Assembly: GCA_964422615.1 (NCBI GenBank)
Contig: CAYRBJ010000010.1
Span: 1-57,562 of the forward strand
Source of the DNA: DATLWN01 sp964422615
GTDB taxonomy: Bacteria; Pseudomonadota; Zetaproteobacteria; Mariprofundales; Mariprofundaceae
Length of the DNA: 57,562 bases
Reading direction: 5' to 3'
Shown: one piece after another, positions 40,035 to 48,025 of the stretch
Layout: every line of letters begins with the position of its first letter
Position numbering within the stretch: position 1 is the stretch's first letter
Made by a program: the position numbers and the translations under genes
Notes under the pieces: model-generated
What the model was told of the DNA's origin: nothing
The model's database searches: none
The model's input: the letters and a program-made list of their open reading frames with translations, nothing else

Positions 40035-41977
40035 GTGGGTGATTCGTGTGCGAGCAATAGATGCCCGTGCGTGGATACGGACAAGGTCCATGCCGGTGGC
40101 AACCAGGTGGTGGCGGTAGGCTCGACGATGATCGCCGGCCCGGACACCACATGTCCGGGCTGCAGTTCGAGACGTGAGTAGTGTGGCACCATGCCGTGCC
40201 CATGGACCGCTGACCGCCCGACAGCGACGGCCACCGTGGTTGCCGGTGGCAGTTCGGGGAAGTTTACTGCCGGCATATTCGCGGCGGTGCTGACACGCAG
40301 AGTGATGGCCTCCACGGGCTGTGCGAGGCGATGGCCATAGGCGAGTTCATGGGCATTCTCGAAGTCTTGGATCAGGGCGGGAATGTCATCTTGCCACGGA
40401 ATGGTCAGGGTCGAGCCCTGTCCGGCATAACGCAGATCCATCATGCGCCGATGTGTCCGTTGCCGTGTCGGCATGCGTCGGCTGTTTTCCGCCTCCAGTT
40501 CGGCGAACAGGTGTGCGAGAAATCCGGTATCCGCTTGGTCCAGACGTGTGGGCCAACTGCGCGAGGCATCGAGGCGGTGCTGGCTGCAGAGCATGCCCAG
40601 CGCTGAGAACGCGCCGCAGGCCGTGGGCACGATGACGTGACGGATGCGCATGCGCCTCGCCAGGGCACAGGCATGCAAGCTACCGGCACCGCCAAAGCAG
40701 AGCAGGGCGAATTGCTCGGGATCATGTCCTCGCTGCTCGGACACGGTGCGGATGGCCCCGGCCATCTTTTCCTCGGCGATACGGATGATGCCTTCCGCCA
40801 GTTCTTCGCTGTTCAACCTCAGCGAGGTTGCCATCCCTGCCATGGCTGTCCGCGCGGCATCAGCATCCAGCGTCAGGCTACCGCCGAGGCGTGTGTCCGC
40901 CGGCAGACGACCGAGCACAACGTTTGCGTCGGTAACGGTCGGTTGTCGGCCACCTCGCCCGTAGCATGCAGGCCCCGGCATGGCACCCGCCGATTCCGGC
41001 CCCGTTTGCAACAGGCCTGCGGCATCTACCCATGCCAGCGAGCCTCCACCGGCTCCGATGGTGTGGATATCCAGCATGGCCACCGCCACCGGCAGCCCCG
41101 CCACGTGACTTTCCGTCGTGATCCGAGGCTCGCCGTCAAGCAGGGCCACATCGGTACTGGTGCCGCCCATGTCGAAACTGATCAGCTTCGAGATGCCCAA
41201 GGCGCTACCGACTGTATGAGCGGCCGCCAGGCCGCCGGCTGGACCGGACAGGACCATGCGCACGGCGTTGTCAGCCACATCCTCGCTGCGCATCAGGCCG
41301 CCCGCCGAATGCATCACGAAGATGTCCGGGGATTGCGTAGTTTCGCGCAGGTACGCCAGATATTGGGCGACCTTCGGGGCGACATAGGCATTGAGGAAGG
41401 TGGTTGCCGCGCGTTCATACTCGCGGTGTTCGGGCAAAACCTGGCAGGACAGCGACACCGGGACATGGTCCGGCACCGCTGCGGCAATGCGTTGCTCATG
41501 GGTTGGATCGAGGAAGGAGAACAACAGGCAGACGGCCACGGACTCGTATGAGGCGAGCCTGTCTTGGATTGTTTTCAAATCCGATTCAGTGAATGACGCC
41601 AGTGTGCTGCCATCGGCAGCGGTGCGGGCGGAGATGCCGAGGCAGTCCTCTGCGGCTGGCCAGCGTTGGGGTGAGGGCGGGCAAAGCTCATAAAGACTGG
41701 TGCGTGTCTGGCGGCCGATGGCGAGCATGTCTTCCAGGCCCCGGTTGGTGATGAACAGCGTGCGTACGCCCTTGCGCTCAAGGATGGCGTTGGTGGCGAC
41801 GGTCGAGCCGTGGACCAGATGCATGGTTGCCGGATCGATGCTAAGTTCGGCCATGCCCTGCAGGATGGCCTCGGCCGGATTGTGGGGTGTGGACAACACC
41901 TTGTGGAAACGGATGTCCCGCCCGGTGTAAAGAACGAAGTCGGTGAAGGTGCCGCCGGTATCCACGCCTAGCCACAT
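40031..41977 (-). CDS. hyuA: Hydantoinase/oxoprolinase subunit A
   Basis: A 648-residue ATP-binding subunit of the actin-like ATPase superfamily: phosphate-1 GVDTGGTFTDFVLY, HGSTVATNAILERKG, SGPAGGLAAAHTVG, phosphate-2 FDMGGTSTDVALL, HTIGAGGGSLAW and the LCFGGAGSLHACALA adenosine segment. Standalone length fits HyuA rather than the fused ~1,280-residue oxoprolinase. ATG 41977 starts the hyuA-hyuB-tsaD unit; only a weak GGG precedes it, with a possible -10 TAGCAT six bases upstream. Confidence 0.88.
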   Translation of the reverse strand: MWLGVDTGGTFTDFVLYTGRDIRFHKVLSTPHNPAEAILQGMAELSIDPATMHLVHGSTVATNAILERKGVRTLFITNRGLEDMLAIGRQTRTSLYELCPPSPQRWPAAEDCLGISARTAADGSTLASFTESDLKTIQDRLASYESVAVCLLFSFLDPTHEQRIAAAVPDHVPVSLSCQVLPEHREYERAATTFLNAYVAPKVAQYLAYLRETTQSPDIFVMHSAGGLMRSEDVADNAVRMVLSGPAGGLAAAHTVGSALGISKLISFDMGGTSTDVALLDGEPRITTESHVAGLPVAVAMLDIHTIGAGGGSLAWVDAAGLLQTGPESAGAMPGPACYGRGGRQPTVTDANVVLGRLPADTRLGGSLTLDADAARTAMAGMATSLRLNSEELAEGIIRIAEEKMAGAIRTVSEQRGHDPEQFALLCFGGAGSLHACALARRMRIRHVIVPTACGAFSALGMLCSQHRLDASRSWPTRLDQADTGFLAHLFAELEAENSRRMPTRQRTHRRMMDLRYAGQGSTLTIPWQDDIPALIQDFENAHELAYGHRLAQPVEAITLRVSTAANMPAVNFPELPPATTVAVAVGRSAVHGHGMVPHYSRLELQPGHVVSGPAIIVEPTATTWLPPAWTLSVSTHGHLLLAHESPT

Positions 41978-42081
41978 GTGCCCATGCTAGCGCCATGGCA
42001 TGTGCGATGCATGGGCGTGATCCACGGCACAGCATGAGGCTCGACCGGCTTTACCGTTTGCCAGAGAAAGGGGGGTATCCT

Positions 42082-42852
42082 ATGCGATCCGTACGAGTTG
42101 TTTTTTCCACAGTCGTTTTTGCCATTGTATCGCTGAGTGTATCTTCAGCGGCATTGGCCGATGAGACCGTGTCCGTCAAGGTGGGCTACCAGTCCACGAA
42201 CATTTCAGGCCAGTTCGCCGGTAACATCAGCGGCGTAACTAACCAAATCGATATGCAGAACGATCTGGGTTTCAAGCGCAGCAACAACGTGACGGCCGAG
42301 GCGGCGCTGCAGCTCGGCGATTTCCGTCTGCAGGCGGGCTACCTGCCTCTGGATTTCAAGGGCAGTGGCACACTGACGCGGACTGTGAACTTCAATGGCG
42401 TAAATTATCAGGGCGGTATCCCGACAACCAGTGAGGTCAAGGCGGATATCTACGATATAGGGCTTACCTACTATCTGATCAATATGAACAATATGCCGTC
42501 GCGCTTCCAGCTTGGTATCGAGCCGGCCGTCAAGATCATCCATGCTAACGCCACCATGAGCAACAGCGCTGTGGGGACCCAACAGGTGTCTGCCACTGTA
42601 CCCATCCCGACCATCGGTCTGCGGGCACGTGTGGCCCTGGCCGATTTCCTCGGTGTCGTCGCGCGGGTGGGGTATATGAGCTATGCCAAGAATCGCTTTC
42701 TGGACCTCGACGGACAGGTGGAATTCTCGCCGGTGCCGCTGCTGGGCATCTATGCCGGATACCGGAAGATGGAGTTGAAGGCCGACACCTCCGGTGTATA
42801 CCTGAATGTAAACATGCAAGGCCCTTATGTCGGAGCATTCTTCCGCTTCTGA
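42082..42852 (+). CDS. Outer-membrane beta-barrel protein
   Basis: A 256-residue secreted protein: signal peptide MRSVRVVFSTVVFAIVSLSV.. cut after AALA (residue 25), alternating amphipathic strands (VKVGYQSTNIS, GLTYYLINM, YAGYRKMELKA) and a terminal aromatic signature ending FFRF, as BAM-inserted barrels have. By size it resembles OmpW-type or eight-stranded barrels, but I cannot assign a named family. ATG 42082 has AAAGGGGGG. It is monocistronic, followed by a strong hairpin. Confidence 0.8.
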   Translation: MRSVRVVFSTVVFAIVSLSVSSAALADETVSVKVGYQSTNISGQFAGNISGVTNQIDMQNDLGFKRSNNVTAEAALQLGDFRLQAGYLPLDFKGSGTLTRTVNFNGVNYQGGIPTTSEVKADIYDIGLTYYLINMNNMPSRFQLGIEPAVKIIHANATMSNSAVGTQQVSATVPIPTIGLRARVALADFLGVVARVGYMSYAKNRFLDLDGQVEFSPVPLLGIYAGYRKMELKADTSGVYLNVNMQGPYVGAFFRF

Positions 42853-42874
42853 CAAAACAGCGTACCGATGGCTG

Positions 42875-42907
42875 TATGCGCGGCAGGGAATCACCCTGCC
42901 GCGCATA
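42875..42907 (+). terminator. Hairpin terminator after the barrel gene
   Basis: A perfect 14-bp stem TATGCGCGGCAGGG / CCCTGCCGCGCATA with loop AATCA, 22 bases after the stop. The tail is TTAATATA, not a clean T-run, so termination may be partial or it may act as a 3'-stabilising hairpin. Confidence 0.65.
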
Positions 42908-42917
42908 TTAATATACC

Positions 42918-42945
42918 TTGCCTTTTCAACTAGTTCTGCTAATCT
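42918..42945 (+). promoter_or_regulatory. Weak candidate promoter for pilP-nth
   Basis: TTGCCT (42918-42923), 16-base spacer, TAATCT (42940-42945), predicting a start near 42952 and a leader of about 50 bases. Both boxes are imperfect. Confidence 0.3.
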
Positions 42946-43003
42946 GCTTCTGTGTTACTTAAGTCGACCGGCATAACATGCCACTGGGTCCGGGGGGCAC
43001 ACG

Positions 43004-43528
43004 GTGCTACGTAACATATTGATGATGGCATTGATGCTGTTGGTGGCCGCGCCCTGCTGGGCGGTGGCAGCCCCGTCTGTTGCCAATAAAACTGCCTCCT
43101 CTCAAGACGATGATGCGATTCCGGACGCCATGAAGAGCATGATGAAGGCACCAAAAGTGGACTATCAGCACCTGCGCGATCCGTTTGTCTCCTATCTGGT
43201 AACATTATCCGAACGTGGCCAAGCGCTTCTGCGCGAACGCGAGGCCCGTCTGAGCAATCGCCCGCGCGAGGTGCTGGAGAATTTTGACCTCTCGACGCTG
43301 AAACTGGTGGCGATCTATACAATGGGTGGCGATCGCGTGGCCATGATCCAGGACAACACGGGCAAGGGATACATCGTCCGGCGCGGCAATTACATGGGCA
43401 AGAACAACGGACGCATTGAGAAAATCGGCAATAACAGCCTGTACCTGGTCGAACAGGTGCTCGATCCGGCCGGCCAGATCACCGACCGCCAGGTGACCCT
43501 GACGCTGAATACCATCAACAGCAAATAA
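43004..43528 (+). CDS. pilP: PilP-family pilus assembly protein
   Basis: A 174-residue periplasmic protein. After a signal peptide (MLRNILMMALMLLVAAPCWA) and a flexible linker comes LRDPFVSYLV and the PilP core: LSTLKLVAIYTMGGDRVAMIQDNTGKGYIVRRGNYMGKNNGRIEKIGNNSLYLVEQV. PilP links PilN/PilO in the inner membrane to secretin PilQ. No clear lipobox is seen (Pro precedes the Cys), unlike lipidated PilPs. GTG 43004 follows GGGGGG. Unusually it stands alone, with no pilM, N, O or Q adjacent; nth follows 6 bases later. Confidence 0.85.
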   Translation: MLRNILMMALMLLVAAPCWAVAAPSVANKTASSQDDDAIPDAMKSMMKAPKVDYQHLRDPFVSYLVTLSERGQALLREREARLSNRPREVLENFDLSTLKLVAIYTMGGDRVAMIQDNTGKGYIVRRGNYMGKNNGRIEKIGNNSLYLVEQVLDPAGQITDRQVTLTLNTINSK

Positions 43529-43534
43529 CGGGTC

Positions 43535-44176
43535 TTGGCGCTTTCCAAATCCCAGGTTCGCCGCATCTTCGAGCGCCTGCAGGCAGCTGATCCCGAGCCA
43601 AAAACCGAACTGCATTATTCCACGCCGTTTGAATTGCTGGTGGCCGTCATCCTGTCGGCACAGGCAACCGATGTCGGCGTCAACAAGGCTACCGCCCGCC
43701 TGTTTCCGGTGGCCAATACTCCCGAGGCCATACTGGCTCTGGGTGAGAATGGTCTGAAGTCCTATATCGCTACGATCGGGCTTTTCAACAGCAAGGCCAG
43801 AAACATTATGCGCATGTGCGCGATGCTGCTGGAGCACCACGGCGGCGAGGTGCCGAGAAGCCGCGAAGCCCTGGAGAGGCTGCCCGGTGTAGGGCGCAAG
43901 ACGGCGAACGTGGTTCTGAACGTGGTGTTCGGGGATGAGACCATTGCCGTGGACACACATATCTTCCGGGTGGCAAACCGTACGGGCCTGGCATCCGGCC
44001 GGACGCCGCTGGAGGTGGAGAAAGCGCTGATGCGCGTCATCCCGAAACCATTTCTCAGGCACGCCCATCATTGGTTGGTGCTGCATGGGCGTTATGTGTG
44101 CACGGCTCGCAGACCCAAATGCGCTGTATGTCCGATTGCTGGTGATTGCCAGTGGCCTGAGAAGAATCTCCTTTGA
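43535..44176 (+). CDS. nth: Endonuclease III
   Basis: A base-excision glycosylase/AP lyase for oxidised pyrimidines. It has 213 residues with helix-hairpin-helix LPGVGRKTANVV containing catalytic Lys122, catalytic Asp140 in VDTHIFRV, and a [4Fe-4S] loop Cys-x6-Cys-x2-Cys-x5-Cys at the C-terminus. The start is TTG 43535 with a modest ACGGG; no in-frame ATG gives a full N-terminus. Confidence 0.96.
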   Translation: MALSKSQVRRIFERLQAADPEPKTELHYSTPFELLVAVILSAQATDVGVNKATARLFPVANTPEAILALGENGLKSYIATIGLFNSKARNIMRMCAMLLEHHGGEVPRSREALERLPGVGRKTANVVLNVVFGDETIAVDTHIFRVANRTGLASGRTPLEVEKALMRVIPKPFLRHAHHWLVLHGRYVCTARRPKCAVCPIAGDCQWPEKNLL

Positions 44177-44198
44177 CCGAAGACGGCTGACAACAGCG

Positions 44199-44771
44199 TC
44201 AGGTACGCTGCAAGGGCCGCAAGTGGGAACTCAGACGGATCAGGGGCAAGCCGATCAGGGCGGTCGGGTCCTCTCCTTCCATGCGTTCGAATAGGCTGAT
44301 GCCCAGGCTTTCCGCCTTGAAACTGCCGGCACAGTGCAGTGGTCGGTCCAGTTCCACATAGGTGCTGATCTCCGCCGGGGTCAGGGTACGGAACACGACG
44401 CGATACGGCACGGTTTCGTAGATGTGGTTATCCGGCGCTGTGATGGCCAGGCCGGTGAGAAACTCGACCGTGCGGCCCGAGAGCATGGCCAGCTGCCGGC
44501 AGGCCTGACGCTTGCTTCCGGGCTTGCCCAGCACCGTATCGTTGCAGACGGCAACCTGATCCGAGGCGATGACGCAGGCATGGGGATGTTGGGCAGCTAC
44601 GCTCTGGGCCTTGCCCAGGGTATTGTGCCTTACCAACTCATGCGGCGGCATGGTGCCGGCCACGGCCTCTGTGAAGCCGGGTGCCTCCACAGTGAACGAT
44701 AACTTCAGTCGATCCAGAAGCTGCCGGCGGAAGGGTGATGTGGAGGCCAGGATCAACGGGTACGGTGTCAA
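44199..44771 (-). CDS. Maf-type nucleotide pyrophosphatase (YceF-like)
   Basis: A 190-residue house-cleaning pyrophosphatase that removes non-canonical nucleotides. LILASTSPFRRQLLDRLKLSF at the N-terminus and ASDQVAVCNDTVLGKPGS resemble the YceF (m7GTP) branch more than the YhdE branch. TTG 44771 overlaps the upstream TGA as TTGA; the frame is open further upstream but overlaps the neighbouring gene entirely. It is the last gene of the minus-strand run. Confidence 0.88.
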   Translation of the reverse strand: MTPYPLILASTSPFRRQLLDRLKLSFTVEAPGFTEAVAGTMPPHELVRHNTLGKAQSVAAQHPHACVIASDQVAVCNDTVLGKPGSKRQACRQLAMLSGRTVEFLTGLAITAPDNHIYETVPYRVVFRTLTPAEISTYVELDRPLHCAGSFKAESLGISLFERMEGEDPTALIGLPLIRLSSHLRPLQRT

Positions 44772-45220
44772 GTCAGCATCCAAGGCCACAGAAAAAGGGC
44801 CAGGCAGGCGAGTATGTCCCGCGCCCAAGCGGGCCATAACCACCATTCGCGCGAGCCTTGCCAGAGCCTGCGGGCCGGGCGCAGGGAGTGGATGAAGAAC
44901 AGGATTCCGAGCAACAAGTGGCCATCGGTTTCGTTGCAGGCCCATGCTCCCCACAGGCCCATGCCAATCAGCCAGGCGGCCAGAGGGATCAGCGAGCGCG
45001 GCCTGTCGGTGCTGGCCGCCAGCATGGAATCGACCGCCACCGTGGTTAGCAGCAGGGCTACGGCCGCCACACGCCAGTGACCGATGATGTTGGCTCCGGG
45101 ATTCAGGGCCAGGCCGGTCAGCAGCAGGGCTGGCCATAACAGCACGGGTAACAGCAGCACAGCGCTGATCAGCAGGTAGATGTCCAGGTACGCGGTTTTC
45201 GCGGGGGATGCGGTGGTCAA
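44768..45220 (-). CDS. Small multi-pass membrane protein
   Basis: A 150-residue, tryptophan-rich hydrophobic protein with four or five helices (YLLISAVLLLPVLLWPALLL; VAAVALLLTTVAVDSML; LIPLAAWLIGMGLWGAW; LLLGILFFIHSL; ILACLALFLWPW). I do not recognise the family. The start is probably TTG 45220, 14 bases after zapD, so it may be coupled; the end overlaps maf. Confidence 0.6.
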   Translation of the reverse strand: MTTASPAKTAYLDIYLLISAVLLLPVLLWPALLLTGLALNPGANIIGHWRVAAVALLLTTVAVDSMLAASTDRPRSLIPLAAWLIGMGLWGAWACNETDGHLLLGILFFIHSLRPARRLWQGSREWWLWPAWARDILACLALFLWPWMLT

Positions 45221-45234
45221 GGCAGGCTTCGTGC

Positions 45235-46011
45235 TCAGGCGAAGGGAACCAGCATCATCGAATAGCTGATCGTCTCGGTAATGTCATGGGCTGCTTCCCC
45301 TGGTGGCCATTGCTGGAAACGTACCCTGATGGCCACGCGGTTGCCGGAGATGTCCGGGGTGATGCCCGCCTCGACCGTGGCTTGATCCAGCCCGATCACC
45401 AGCAGGCCGTAATTGACTCCGCGTTCTGGGGTGATCTGGTCGCATCCATCTTCGGCCCGGTGTTCGCTCCACGACACATATTCATGAAGCATGTGATCGA
45501 GGCTTTGAATGGCATCGCGAAGCGGCGCCAATTCCCGACGCAGATGCGTGACGCGTTCGTGGTCGGGATGCCACAGGGTATCAAGGCATTGGGGTAGTGC
45601 GGGCTTGTGTCCAAGCCAGTCCTGCTTTTTCAAGGCATTCAGATACGTGGAAACCAGCGAATCGTTGTACAGCCAGTCGATGGCTCCACTCTGGCCGCCG
45701 CGCAGGTTCTGTAGGTGCGCGTCAAGGCGGTCGCATGCCGTCTGGATCGTCTGGCCATAGCGCGGATAATCCTTGGCCAGCGCCTGCAGGTGTGCCTGCA
45801 TGGAGACAAGCAGACCGACAATCTCGGGTAGTGCCACCTTGCGTCCTTGATCGCCGACGAGGGAGGCGCGGATATCGGAGGCGGCGCACAGCCAGGCATG
45901 TGCATTGTTCTGGTGTTCAGCCTGGTCGAGACAATACAGGCCGTTACGCAACTCGATGAACGCCTGCAGGCGGGGACTCAGCGCATAGGAGAAGCTAACC
46001 AGTTCAGTCAT
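45235..46011 (-). CDS. zapD: ZapD-like cell-division protein
   Basis: A 258-residue protein whose plan matches ZapD (YacF/DUF1342), which cross-links FtsZ filaments. It has an N-terminal helical region starting FSYALSPRLQAFIELRNGLYCLDQ. Its C-terminal beta domain ends with NYGLLVIGLDQATVEAGITPDISGNRVAIRVRFQ, comparable to the LRLNLSLD...PQISGHKSRFAIRF stretch of E. coli ZapD. Identity is low, so this is a distant assignment. The usual coaE and yacG neighbours are missing; instead it overlaps an ABC-like ATPase by 8 bases. Confidence 0.65.
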   Translation of the reverse strand: MTELVSFSYALSPRLQAFIELRNGLYCLDQAEHQNNAHAWLCAASDIRASLVGDQGRKVALPEIVGLLVSMQAHLQALAKDYPRYGQTIQTACDRLDAHLQNLRGGQSGAIDWLYNDSLVSTYLNALKKQDWLGHKPALPQCLDTLWHPDHERVTHLRRELAPLRDAIQSLDHMLHEYVSWSEHRAEDGCDQITPERGVNYGLLVIGLDQATVEAGITPDISGNRVAIRVRFQQWPPGEAAHDITETISYSMMLVPFA

Positions 46012-46624
46012 GTTGCTGCATCATTGCGGGCAGGTCCTCGCCAATAGCGAGTCGCCACGCCTGCTGCACCCATGGTTGCCAATCCTGATATCGGTTGCAG
46101 GCAATCACTACTGCGCATGTGCTTCGCTCCGTCCATGCGGCGATATCCTCCCTCAGGGTATCCGCATCGTCCAGCGGCAGGCTGGCGGTCGGATTATCAA
46201 TCAGGGCCAGCCGCGTCCGTGCCAGCTCCATCGAAGCCAGAGCAAGGCGGATGGCCTGGATACGGTTCAGGCCCTCGACCGGCGTACTGTCTGCCAGCGA
46301 CTCCAGCCGCCAGGCCTTGCGCGCTTGGTGGATTTCAGCGCCGTCCGGAACCGGATGGAGGCCGAACACCAACTCCTCGCCAAGGGTCGTGGCCACCCAT
46401 AATGGCGGTACATGCTCGAACAGCATGCGTACCGATTTGTCCGCGTCACGGTCCCATATCAGTGAAACGGAGGAAGGCAAGGGGGCCAGTCCGGCCAGGC
46501 GTCGCAGCATGTGGGTCTTGCCACTTCCGACCGGCCCTGTGACGAGAATCATTTCCCCCGCATGGATGGTGAGCAAACGCTGTTCCCCCCGGATCGAACA
46601 CAGGGATGCCGGTGATGAGGTCAT
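46004..46624 (-). CDS. Degenerate ABC-type ATPase next to zapD
   Basis: A 206-residue protein. Walker A VTGPVGSGKTHMLRRLAGL is intact. The signature is unrecognisable (VEGLNRIQAIRLALASMELA where LSGGQ should be), and Walker B reads LALIDNPTASL, with Asn replacing the catalytic Glu. The H-loop is also absent (IACNRYQDW). It may bind ATP with little hydrolysis. No permease is adjacent. Overlap with zapD (8 bases) suggests joint function, perhaps an FtsE-like or scaffolding role in division. Confidence 0.65.
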   Translation of the reverse strand: MTSSPASLCSIRGEQRLLTIHAGEMILVTGPVGSGKTHMLRRLAGLAPLPSSVSLIWDRDADKSVRMLFEHVPPLWVATTLGEELVFGLHPVPDGAEIHQARKAWRLESLADSTPVEGLNRIQAIRLALASMELARTRLALIDNPTASLPLDDADTLREDIAAWTERSTCAVVIACNRYQDWQPWVQQAWRLAIGEDLPAMMQQHD

Positions 46625-46641
46625 GATTGCAGGCGGGGGAA

Positions 46642-46715
46642 TGGAGCGGGTGAAGGGAATCGAACCCTCGTTCTCAGCTTGGGAAGCTGCTGTACTACCA
46701 TTGTACTACACCCGC
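46642..46715 (-). tRNA. tRNA-Gly (anticodon CCC)
   Basis: A 74-nt cloverleaf read on the minus strand: 7-bp acceptor GCGGGTG/CACCCGC, D-arm GTAC-AATGGTA-GTAC, anticodon arm GCAGC-TTCCCAA-GCTGA with anticodon CCC at 34-36, T-arm GAGGG-TTCGATT-CCCTT, U73 and an encoded CCA end. It reads the GGG glycine codon. Confidence 0.93.
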
Positions 46716-46771
46716 GCGGTGGCCCATTGTAGGCAAAGGGCGGTGGCCTGCAAGATCAGGATCGGCTTGGT

Positions 46772-47227
46772 TCATGCGACACCGAATCGCTGCAGCCATG
46801 CCTCGATATGGCCGGAAATCTCGTCATATACAGCCATGAACACAGTCTCGTCCTGGCCGACGGGATCGGGAATGGATGCGCCGCCGGAGGGTTGGGAAAG
46901 GATAAACACCTTGCCGATACTGGACGGGCTGATCCTGATCAGATGCTGACGTTGCGCCGGCTCCATGACCAGCACCAGGGCAGCCCGGTCGATGTCCGGT
47001 TGCCCAAGGGGCTGCGAAACATGGGTTGAAAGATCGACCCCGAACTTTCCAGCGACCCTCACCGCCGTGTCAGGCGCCTTCAGCCCGGGCATGGCGATCA
47101 GGCCGCGGCTGAAGCACTCACCCTCGATGTCCGCCTGTTGCAGGCGGTTGCGCATCAGGCCCTCGGCAAACGGGCTTCGGCACAGGTTGCCGGCGCAGAC
47201 CATCAAGATGGGGGCTGGAACCGGCAC
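46772..47227 (-). CDS. Low-molecular-weight protein-tyrosine phosphatase
   Basis: A 151-residue phosphatase with the P-loop ILMVCAGNLCRSPFAEGL (Cys-x5-Arg-Ser) near the N-terminus and the general-acid loop IPDPVGQ near residue 120. Elsewhere such enzymes control exopolysaccharide kinases (Wzb type) or, in this fold, arsenate reduction; no wzc kinase is nearby. GTG 47227, 8 bases after dnaQ, is the likely start. Confidence 0.88.
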   Translation of the reverse strand: MPVPAPILMVCAGNLCRSPFAEGLMRNRLQQADIEGECFSRGLIAMPGLKAPDTAVRVAGKFGVDLSTHVSQPLGQPDIDRAALVLVMEPAQRQHLIRISPSSIGKVFILSQPSGGASIPDPVGQDETVFMAVYDEISGHIEAWLQRFGVA

Positions 47228-47235
47228 GCCCGCGA

Positions 47236-47982
47236 TCAGCCTTGGATGCTCGGACTCGGTTGCTGCCAGATGGTTTTGCCATCACTTTCCTTGTGAATGC
47301 GCGCCATCAGCGAATGGTGCGCCTCCATTTCCTGCGGATGGATGGGAGGAGGGTCGCGGCGCATCAGCGTGGCGGTTTCGGTCTGTTCATCGCGTCGGCT
47401 GGCCTGTTCCGGCATGCGTACAAATGTCGAGGCGGGCCTCGGGTGGACATCCGAGGTCAGGGAAAACTGACGGCCGCCGGTCATGGCCAGGTACACCTCG
47501 GCCAGCAGCTGCGAATCGAGCAGGGCTCCGTGCAGCGTGCGATGACCCCGCTCGATCCGGTAGCGGTCACATAGGGCATCTAGGTTGTTGCGCTGCTGGG
47601 GATGACGTTTACGGGCAAGATCAAGCGTGTCGATCACCGGTACGGCATCAATGCCGGCAAGCCCGGCTTGGTGCAACTCGTTCATGATAAAACCGAGATC
47701 GAAGGGTGCGTTGTGGATTACCAGCGTGGCACCGCTGATGAACGTCAAAAACTCCTGGGCGATGTCGGCAAAGGACGGCTTGTTCCGCACATGGGCATCG
47801 CTGATGCCATGGATGCGCACTACCTCCTCCGGGATAGGGCGGCCAGGATTGACGTAGTGATGGAAGCAGCGGGATTGTTCCAGGTTTCGGTGGACCACCT
47901 CAACAGCGCCGATCTCGACGATGCGGTCACCACTGAATGGAGACAGGCCCGTGGTCTCGGTGTCCAGCATGATCAGGCGCAT
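47236..47982 (-). CDS. dnaQ: DNA polymerase III epsilon subunit
   Basis: The 3'-5' proofreading exonuclease. It has 248 residues, with ExoI LDTETTG (Asp7, Glu9), ExoII VIHNAPFDLGFIMNEL, and ExoIII HGALLDSQLLAEVYL with the His-x4-Asp ending. Residues after about 185 are linker and alpha-binding tail. ATG 47982 has no Shine-Dalgarno, but a perfect TATAAT ends 7 bases upstream, so the mRNA is probably leaderless. Confidence 0.95.
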   Translation of the reverse strand: MRLIMLDTETTGLSPFSGDRIVEIGAVEVVHRNLEQSRCFHHYVNPGRPIPEEVVRIHGISDAHVRNKPSFADIAQEFLTFISGATLVIHNAPFDLGFIMNELHQAGLAGIDAVPVIDTLDLARKRHPQQRNNLDALCDRYRIERGHRTLHGALLDSQLLAEVYLAMTGGRQFSLTSDVHPRPASTFVRMPEQASRRDEQTETATLMRRDPPPIHPQEMEAHHSLMARIHKESDGKTIWQQPSPSIQG

Positions 47983-47989
47983 GCCGTGT

Positions 47990-48017
47990 ATTATAGGCCG
48001 CAGGGGCGAAATGCCAA
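47990..48017 (-). promoter_or_regulatory. Strong promoter giving a leaderless dnaQ mRNA
   Basis: Minus strand: TTGGCA (48017-48012), 16-base spacer, perfect TATAAT (47995-47990), seven bases, then the dnaQ ATG. This is the clearest of several promoters in the window whose start would fall on the initiation codon. Confidence 0.7.
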
Positions 48018-48025
48018 CGCGCCGC

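Noticed and set aside
46642..46715. tRNA-Gly as a possible integration site
   Set aside because: No integrase, no direct repeat of the tRNA 3' end, and no change in composition in the flanking genes.
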